Source of the DNA: Dromaius novaehollandiae
Taxonomy: Eukaryota; Chordata; Aves; Casuariiformes; Dromaiidae
Length of the DNA: 64,000 nt
Direction of reading: 5' to 3'
Assembly (NCBI RefSeq): GCF_036370855.1
Contig: NC_088105.1
Coordinates: forward strand, 7,817,619-7,881,618
Shown: positions 1-9,300 of the stretch, piece by piece
How positions within the stretch are numbered: position 1 is the first letter of the stretch
Layout of the letters: each line of letters begins with the position of its first letter
Position numbers and translations under genes: made by a program
Notes under the pieces: generated by a model
What the model saw: the letters and a program-made list of their open reading frames with translations, nothing else
The model's database searches: none
Told to the model about the DNA's origin: nothing

Positions 1-1730
1 TGTAAGTTTTAACATCTGAAATTATAGATTAGAAAATCAGAGGTGTCATGGTGGTAATTCTCTTGTTTTTCTGGGTAGTACTGAAGAAATATAATGCTTT
101 TTAAGTTAAGTCATTGCCACACTTGCGTTGGAATAATATCTCTGTCTTTGAATAGGATGTTTTAAATGAGTTGAATCTTTGGGGAAAGCATGGACGTCAG
201 ACAGCTTGCTTCTGTTTTCAAGAAGTGAAATGCTTTGTGTGCTTTAGAAATTGAGAAAGTTACACCAACTGTAGGAGGGAGGAAGTGCTGACTTCCAAAT
301 ACTTGCAGTTAAATAATGTTTGGTAAATAGATTTCAGTTTCATAATTTGCCTGTAGGGTTATAAAAAGAAATCAAATGTATGGAGATTTTTCTCTTAAAG
401 TGTGCTGACATTAAACTTGTAGTCCCCGGGATAGTGTTTCGATAGTGTTCCCTGCACTGGGGGTATTATTTTACAAATGGATACTGCTGCTTGCTCTAGA
501 GTGGTTGCTTCCTCCTTTATATGTATGTGTTCATGTCTGTTCTAGTAGCCAGATTTAAAATTTAACAGCGATTCTTTCTACCTGGTTATCTAATGATTGA
601 AATACAGTCTTCAAGTTTGAAGTTCTTAACACAAAAAACCTGCTGTTTTCATTAACTGGGAGAGAATATTGTAGGATGATGCCCCCTGCTGCTCTTGAGA
701 GCTACTGTCTGGTGCCTGATACGCTGATCTATTTAGAGACTGCGTCAGGTACAATTCCTGACAAAATTATCCTGTTTTAAGTGTTGGCCAGGCATTAGAG
801 TAGTGAGGCTCTCTTCTTACAACATGGATGACTTTTGCCTAGGAGAAACAAGTTGCGCCTGGTTTTAGAAGACTTGATTCCCAAGGTGGCATTTAATGTG
901 CAAATACAAATACAGTTGTGGAGCTGTGATAGGGAATGCAGTGGATGAAATGGGCAGTTTTCCTGAGGTGGGATCAGGGTCGGGAGAGGCTGCAGAGTGT
1001 GTGTTCATTGCCTGCTCCCTCCCCGCTGCTCCTGCCCTTGCCTTCTCCTCCCCTCCCGAAAAGCCCGGCATAAGCACCCAACCGCGGGAGGATTCAGAAT
1101 CCCACCTGACAAATCGACCCCAGCTGGAAGTACCAATGGTGAACTTCAGTAGCACCTCAAAATTCTTTTTGCAGGGTATTAGAGCCTTTTTTTTTTTTTC
1201 CTGCCCTAAGAAGTTGCATTAGAAAATAGTAATTTCTGACTCTTTTGTAAGTACTTAAGACTGGAGAACTGCCTGGTCATTTCAGACACGTCCTTAATCA
1301 GTCCATTTTAGGCATTATCAGGAAAAGAAAGATGAGTGCAGGGAAAAGCAAAAGGTATGAGGCATATGGATTTTTTTTTTTTTTAATTTAGTGGTTTCTG
1401 TTGGTGTTACTGAAGAGCTATCAACTTGTATAAGCAAGTGATAATGGTCTAGGTAAAGGAAGTGCTGAAGGTTAGAGTTGACAGGAATTGTCTAGAATGG
1501 GATTCATCTGTTTTAACATTTTCTCTAAATATCTGTTTAGCCACTATCTTGTGTCTGTGGGTATCAAAATTGATTTGGTTGACCTCTGGTTGCACATGAG
1601 AATGTATCAGTGTCAGTAGGGAAAAACTTACTTGCGTCAAACTTATGTTTAAGAGACTATGGAAATTCCATGTGAAATACACAGTAGTAATATATTTTAT
1701 CCTTACTTAATAATTTCTCTTTTATTACAG
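1..1730. other. Non-coding sequence upstream of the IVNS1ABP leader exon
   Basis: No exon with supporting splice sites is seen here. The overlapping short ORFs around 865-1222 on both strands show no family resemblance and have no splice context. The stretch is probably the first intron of IVNS1ABP, because the exon at 1731 begins with a splice acceptor, so the promoter and first exon should lie to the left of the window. A T run at 1186-1199 and another at 1371-1384 are the only simple repeats. Confidence 0.5.
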
Positions 1731-1976
1731 ATTATGATGCATGATTATCACAGAAGAAATTCATGTCTATAGCTCTTAAGGACTTCATTACATCATCTTC
1801 AAGCCTGATAGTTTTGGAATCCATATAGCAGCTGCAAAGACACGTCTGCTCGCATTTCAGCAAACATCTTCCCTCTCAGAAGATCTTGACACTGAAGTGC
1901 TCAGTCTTAACAAAGTGATACTATTGGATTATTTTAAAATCTCCCAGTTATAAATTTACAGTAATATATTTACTAG
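1731..1976 (+). other. IVNS1ABP: Probable 5'UTR exon of IVNS1ABP with upstream ORFs
   Basis: The exon is bounded by a pyrimidine-rich acceptor ending tttattacag at 1730 and the donor gtaagt at 1977. It carries no long reading frame and would splice to the acceptor at 3235, just ahead of the initiator ATG at 3252. Three short upstream ORFs are visible: 1734-1772, 1741-1779 and 1763-1828. They overlap one another in different frames. The assignment is inferred from splice-site quality and position; no transcript was available. Confidence 0.6.
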
Positions 1977-2044
1977 GTAAGTTAATATTGCTGTTAGCTG
2001 CCTGTATGATAGGGAATAGTTTTCCTCATTCTGTTACTTTAAAA

Positions 2045-2064
2045 CCCCCCCCCCTTTTTTTTTT
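2045..2064 (+). repeat. C10T10 composite homopolymer
   Basis: Ten C directly followed by ten T in the intron between the leader exon and coding exon 1 of IVNS1ABP. Confidence 0.9.
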
Positions 2065-3251
2065 CTTGGAAATAAAGCATAACAAATGAAAATGTATGCA
2101 AATGGAAACACTTGCAAGTGACCATTTTAGGGTCAAATGCTTTCTATAGCAAGTCAATTTAAAATAAGTGGATTAAAGCTAGAATTATTTTGTGCAGGGC
2201 TTGCTATTTTTTTTGCACGCACATGTGTGTGTGTGTACACGCTCTGTTATTTTTTTAAAGTCTGAATGATCTTTAGAATTTTCTTAGATTTCATCTTTCA
2301 GATGGAATTTTAGATTGTTGCTGAAAGTATTTGAGATATACCACACAGTCTTTCCTAAAAATTTGTTAAGAAATCTCTACTTTTTCATCTGTTAGCAACT
2401 TAACTTACGAAGTTGACTTTATTTCAAATATATAGGTCATCTCAGATGCTACCCCCTCAAGGGCTGTATTTTAGTGTTCTTAATTTAGCTCCTTGTTTGT
2501 AAAGTGGACTTTTCCTAGCAAAACTTTTCCTGTTCCGATTTGCCTGAGGTGGTATGTTTGTATATGGGTAAGATGTTCGGGTGGAGTTTTGAAGCTTCAT
2601 GATGAGTTGAAATACATGCTCAGAATGTACTTGATTTGGTCAGTTTTGTTGATGTTACATTCTCTAAATGTTTTAGAGTAGCTGAAAATCATGAGTTAAG
2701 TCATTACTCTGTCAGTTAAAGAGATGAGTGGTGGTTTTGTATTTTCATAGCTGTTGTTCTTTCCTTGACATTTTAAATTCTCAGTTCTTACAATTTTCAG
2801 CATAGCTGTTTTCTTAGGCTGATGCAAAAATGAAATTGGACAGCATGACAATTCCATAGAGTAAGCAGAAAAATATTGATGAATCTACTAAATCTGATCT
2901 TTATGGAGGGAAATAAAGTATTTTATGTAACCTGTGATTCCCAGCTTGTTCCCATGGGGCTAGCACATGTTCAGCAACTAGTTTGGATTTGGAACGGACA
3001 ACCATAAAAGTTATGGCCTGTCTCATTCTTTGAAGGTTATTAGTCCAGGCCATCTCTGTCAATGCAGGATTGTTGTTGACAGTCCTCATCAGTAGTGCTC
3101 ATCTAGGCTTTAGTAGATGGATGTTTATTTGAAAAAGTTCTCGTGAATGTTTGGTGTTTGAGAAAGATGTGTTAATAGTACTTTTATACTGAAGCAAAAT
3201 GTTTTATCTTTAAACTTTACCTATTCTGTTTTCAGCCAAAACAACAGCAAA

Positions 3252-3362
3252 ATGATTCCTAATGGATATTTGATGTTTGAAGATGAAAATTTCATCGAGT
3301 CATCTGTTGCCAAACTAAATGCCTTACGTAAAAGTGGTCAGTTCTGTGATGTTCGACTCCAG
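3252..3362 (+). CDS. IVNS1ABP: IVNS1ABP coding exon 1 (residues 1-37)
   Basis: The exon itself begins at 3236 after acceptor ttttcag, leaving 16 nt of leader before the ATG. It begins [12 protein letters not shown] and runs into the first strand of the BTB fold, ending in phase 0 at donor gtaatt. The reading frame stays open past the donor, so the true end is set by the splice to 3682. Confidence 0.95.
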
Positions 3363-6300
3363 GTAATTCTTTTCATCCTAAATGTAACAGTTGAATGGCT
3401 TTTCGTCCTTATGCTATGTTTTTCCATTGATTGAGACATGAGATTTGAGAACCTGATTCTTCTGGAAGATAGATTTAAAAAACATACATAAGCTGCTTTG
3501 ATCAGAGAAGTGAAACAAATGTATTTTTTCAGCTATCTGAGGCAAACTGAAGATAGTACTGATTTTAAAAAATTGATTGAAGTGTGGTATTCACCTTGAG
3601 TATGCCTTTACACTGTTATGATAGTGTATGTTTTAAAATTTTTACTGGCCTATGGGTTTCTTATTTGTGTTTTATACATAGGTATGTGGACATGAGATGC
3701 TGGCACACAGAGCTGTGCTGGCTTGCTGTAGTCCCTACCTGTTTGAAATCTTCAATAGCGATAGTGATTCTCATGGAATTTCTCACGTTAAGTTTGATGA
3801 TCTCAATCCAGAAGCTGTTGAAGTTTTATTGAATTACGCCTATACTGCTCAGTAAGTATTTTTCTGAGAAATTAGAGAGAGTAGATGTTAATTAAAAATC
3901 AAAATAATGAAGTCAATTTTCTTTAATAGGTTAAAAGCTGATAAAGAACTAGTGAAAGATGTGTACTCTGCAGCAAAGAAGTTGAAGATGGAGAGAGTTA
4001 AGCAGGTACAATTTTCAACTCTTCCAGAGATCTGTTCTGCTCTTACAGAGCAGAAGGGTTATGCTTTTAGATGTTTAATTGGAAACAAAGTTCATTATTC
4101 TGTCAAACTGCTTATCAGCTGCTAACCTTCCTTAGATATTCAGTAGCGTAGTATTGATTTGAGTGATGCCAATACGTAATGCTTCCACCTGTGTTACCTT
4201 TCTGTCGAAAGGCTCGCTGATGTTAAGTGTTGTATTTATGCACCAGTAAAACCAAAATGGGTTCACTCATAACTGGTTACATAACTTCAGTAGAGTTCAT
4301 GGAAGACAGTGGTGGGCTTTGTTGTTACAGAGGGTATAATTAGACCTGTAAATCTCTGTCAGTCCTTTATAAAAATAGTAAAATATGAAAAACCAAAATC
4401 TGCACGCTCTCAACCATAAGTTTTCTAGGGCTTGAGTTTAGAAATACTTACTCTTGTTACGAGTGGGCTACCTTTGACGAGGGAATTGGGATTCTTACCT
4501 TCACTTAACACCTATTCAAAACTGTTTGTCTACAGTTCAAAAGAAAAGCATGGGGTAAGTGTGCGTGTGTATATATGTATGTGTATACACACACACAGTG
4601 TAGCTTATTATGTGTATTACTCTCTTTTCTTTTAACTTATGCTTATTCTCATGGTAGGCAACATTTCATTTAGAGTGCCATTTGTGGGGGGCAAACTATG
4701 ACTATTCTGCAGTTAGAAAACAGTTGTTGCTGTATTTGGGGATAGGTAATTTGCACATGTAAAGATCTTGTCTCCTTGTAAATCACATTGCAGCCTTCTT
4801 TCTTAACAGGTTTGTGGTGACTACTTGCTCTCTAAGATGGATGTTCAGAGCTGCATATCCTACCGAAACTTTGCAAGCTGTATGGGAGACTCACGTTTGT
4901 TGAGCAAGATTGATGGCTACATTCAGGAACATCTTTTGCGTATTTCAGAACAGGAGGAATTTCTCAAACTTCCGCGGTTAAAGGTTAGTTTACGTCTGTA
5001 GGCTTGTTTCTGGCGGAAGGAGGGAAGCTAAAAATTACATTTCTGTATAACAACCCAAGGAATCATTACACTATTACGGCTCCCTTTTTGAGAGTAGGAA
5101 GACTTCATGTGTTCTGAGTTATAGCAACAACATGGGAAATCTTGATTTGCTTAATATTCATACTGCTGTAAAACTTAACTGTAGAGGACACACACTGTCC
5201 AGCCTTTCTTAGAAAGCATAAAACACAACTGCAGTTGTATATAAACATGTTTTCTAGTTGCTGCAGTGTAGGCTGAAGCACCTAGTAAGATGGTGTTTTC
5301 TAGCTCTGCAGTAAAGTGAGAGTATTCTTTTAAGGAGTAATGCTCACTGTGTAAACTACAGTATGCTACAAATAGAAGGGTAAAACCTATACAGTATATT
5401 ATTCAGTAACTCACTTCCTTTCATCTTATGATTCAAGCTTGAAGTAATGCTTGAAGACCATGTTGGCCTACCCAGCAATGGCAAATTATACACAAAGGTA
5501 ATCAACTGGGTACAGCGCAGCATCTGGGAGAATGGAGACAGCCTGGAAGATCTGATGGAAGAGGTTAGTCTTTAAGAAAATGGGATTAAACACTTTAAAC
5601 AAATCAATATGAAGGATGATCCCTTTTTCTTTTTTGTTTTCCCATTTTTCCCCCCCTACTTTTTTTAACTATGACCCTAAAGAATTTAAATTTTACTGTA
5701 GGTACCCTTAAGCTGAGAAACTGGGGGGGTATTTCAGGTGAGCTGAATGAACTGTTCAGTCTGGTCTTCTGCTTTCCTTTTTTGCTCACTGTTTGCTGTT
5801 TAGTAACTTCAAAGTGGCATGTATCTTGCTCTAGAATTGGGGAGGTGGTACTGAAACTTGCCGTAGATTCTTGATGTTTTCCTTTGCAGGTTTTGCTTGT
5901 AAATGAGAAGTAGGTAAAAGCTTCTAATGGTTGTTCCTCCCCATTGATTTATCTCCCCATAGGTTTATTAACAAAACTAGGATACCAAGGCTGAAGAACC
6001 AAGAAGAAACCTCAAGTGTATTGACACGTACAGAAGCAGCAGTCCTGCCCCAGTTCTCCTAAGAAAATCCGCTGTGGGCAGAGAACGATGATGATGATTT
6101 AATGGTGTTTACTTACTCCTTTACAGGATATATTATTTTAAAAGTTGTGTGTTGTTAAATGGCTTTACTCATGAATACTCATACTGGGCAGTTTTTAATG
6201 GAAAAAAGTAGTGGGGAAATCTAAATTTTTAATTGGCTGGAAAAAGTGGACTTTATTTAAGAAAAAAAATCCGTGAAGCATCAGTCTTCCCCGTTTGTTA

Positions 6301-9300
6301 TTACAGGCGCGATAGATCTTCGAAACGCTTTTGTATAAGCAAAAGTACATTTGATTGTCATATATTATCATGTGTATATTTCCCCTTGGAATAACTCTTT
6401 TTAAAAGTTTTGATTTATAATACTGAAATTCAGATGCATTTCATTGAAACGACTGCATCTGATGTTTAGTCATGGACAACAGTTTCTCCAGACCTTAAAT
6501 CTGTGTTGTCTTCCCTCATCCTCATACCTTTCTTTTAGAGTCCACTGTTGGCTTCTCTTTTTGATCAAGATACATATATGTATTTTTCAAAGCCGAAAAC
6601 TTGTTTGCGGGGATAGCAAAAATGCTTGCATGAGATTATGAATTTGTATAATTCTGCAAATTAATGTACATCTTGCTTGTCTAATGTTTCTGTGCTGGAA
6701 GAACAGTAGAAGTCCTTGGAAAATGAAGATTTCTTTCAAGCTGAGAAAGCAAGGCGCCTTCATCCAGTGTTTGAAGATTGCCACCATGACATCTGCTTCC
6801 TTTTAGTTTTGTCATTCTGCTAGATTGAGATGAGATGACGAGAAGTATGCTGGCGACTGCCTTTTGTAATCTGCCTGTAGCTAAGTAGCAATGGAGACGG
6901 TAGCCACATGGGTATTCTGTTGTTGTTTTTGCAGGTTCAAACGCTGTACTACTCAGCTGATCACAAGCTGCTTGATGGAAATCTGCTAGATGGACAGGCT
7001 GAGGTGTATGGCAGTGATGATGACCACATTCAGTTTGTGCAGGTACCAATTGCAGACAGTCTGAGGTAACCTCAGGGAGACTGGAGCAGTTTACAGCACA
7101 CCTAGTTTTGTGTCTTGCAGCGAGTAGAGAGGAGCTTTAATGGTGAAATACATTATGGGAAAGTATTTTTCTCAAAACCATTGGAGGCAATGATTTAGTT
7201 TCTGCCTCTGGTTGGTTCAGTGGACTGAAACAAAGCGAGCCCTTCCCAAACAGTGCTTTAGACTTCAAACTAAATCTTAGGCTGTCAGAAGAAAGAGAAG
7301 GTAGTGAAGCAGTCAGCTATAGCAAGAGCTTATGTAGCTTAGTAGAGATGCATAGGAAATCATATTTAAGAGAGTGAAAAGAATCATGGACTGTTTAGCT
7401 GGCAGTATTCCCATTTATGTAAGTGGTTTATGCAGCTGGTAAAATTTTGGCATAGAAAAACATTCTAGACATCAGATAAGTTCTAATCCTTCAGATTCCA
7501 GCATCCATTCCTCTTGTTCAGCCATATTGACCGTGTGTAAGCGAGATTTTAAAAAAGCAGCAGTAGATAATTTCTGGTTTAGAGACAGCTGATGCTTTGA
7601 CTGTGTACAAATTACTGTTTTTTGAGATGACTTTTGGGGAGTGGGGACACTCTTAATTGGATACAATATTCTTAACTCCTGCAAAATACAGCTTAGTACA
7701 ACTGAGGCTGCTTAGGAAACAAAGAAGAAACAAGGGCTAATAGATCTAAATTGGCAGTTGCTCCCTACAAATTAAGGTTGTGAGCTAGAAGCAAATGTAT
7801 GTTAATGTTTTAACTGATAACTGTGGAATGTGCTGGTGCAAAGGCACATTTCCTTCAGTCATTAGCAAATTGTTTATGTAAAATACTCTCCATCCAGAAG
7901 CATGGATTTCATAAGTGAAAAGAAATGAAAAAGAAGAGCCAGCTAATCTTCTGTCTTAATTGTTTTTAATAAACTTCCACAGTTGTCATAACTTTGGATG
8001 CTACTCTTTATAATACTTAGAAGCTGACAGATGAACTTTCAAAAAAATTTATTTTCAGAAAGGAGGGCAGGAGTTCTCCCCCCCCCCCCCTTTTTTTTTT
8101 TTTTTAATCATCCTTTCTGGTAATAAGAATTACTAGTTTTGGAAACTTGCATCCAACCCTTGGAAATCTTCAGCAGTCAAGAGAATTAATACAAGAAACC
8201 CATAGATAATGGGTCTGGAAAAGCTGTAATTTTTTTTGAAATCAAGGCAATTTAAGGGTAGGAGAAATTTCTGAATCTTCATCCAATTTACAGCATAAAC
8301 AAAAATGTCATCCACAGATAAATTGTTTATTGTACTGAGCTGAGTGTCAAATTGTTGCCAAGTGTCAAATTGCCGCAAATAACCTTATGTGGAGAAGAAT
8401 GAGTTAGATGATAAATTTTAGAAGTCTTATGACAGTTTCTATAAAGATCATGCACACTCCAGGGAATCTCCAAGCATTGCAAACTTGAGTAGTGGGGCCA
8501 TAACCTTGGCTGCTAGTTGGAATAGGCAGAATTTTAACCTCTTGTGTTTGGATCTTACAATATTTAAAAAAAAAAAAAAAGGGGGGGGGTGGGGAGGGAC
8601 TCCTGTGCAGTGTTGTTTGAAATGCAGATTTTTACTTATATTAAATACATCTTTAAATTTAGCAAAATGGTCTAAACTACAGTATAAATCAAACTGAAGA
8701 AGGAAAGAAACCAGAGATCTCCTGCTGGTGGAAAGTATCAAGGGAGTAAAACCCAAGAACCAGCTAATCTGAGCACAGAGAGGAACTGAGGCGAAATTAA
8801 TTCGTCTGCAGGGAATGAAGAGAATAGTTAATTCACTTCCAAGTAGCATTATATAATTAACTTGAATTCCAGAGGCAGAGTTTGCAAGTTAGGCTTCTCG
8901 TTTGTAAATCGTTTCTGTCCAGATGGCTGTAGGCTGCTTCTTACATCTGAAAATTATAATAATAATGCATATTTGACTTCTCCAGGAATTCAAAATGATT
9001 CCTAGTCAGAGACTAGCAGCACAGAAGTAGCGATCATAGGCTGAAATGAGTACCAAGACGTAGGGTGTTCTCAGCCACTGTTGTTGAGTAGGTAGGTAAG
9101 CTGTTCTGTTTTAATTTAGGTATGCTACAAACGATGCTCTGCAGAGGTGGTAGATGAAGTGTTTTCTCAGAGGATAGCTCAGAGGAGTAAAGGTAGAACA
9201 AGATGTAGTCTCTGGCTAGGTTTCTGTAGCTGCCTTTTGATTTTGCAGAAAAAGCCACCACGTGAGAATGATCACAAGCAGATAAGTTGCAGCTCCTCTG

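Noticed and set aside
6681-7049. Minus-strand ORF of 122 codons
   Set aside because: It overlaps IVNS1ABP coding exon 6 on the other strand and its translation is low-complexity with no family resemblance.
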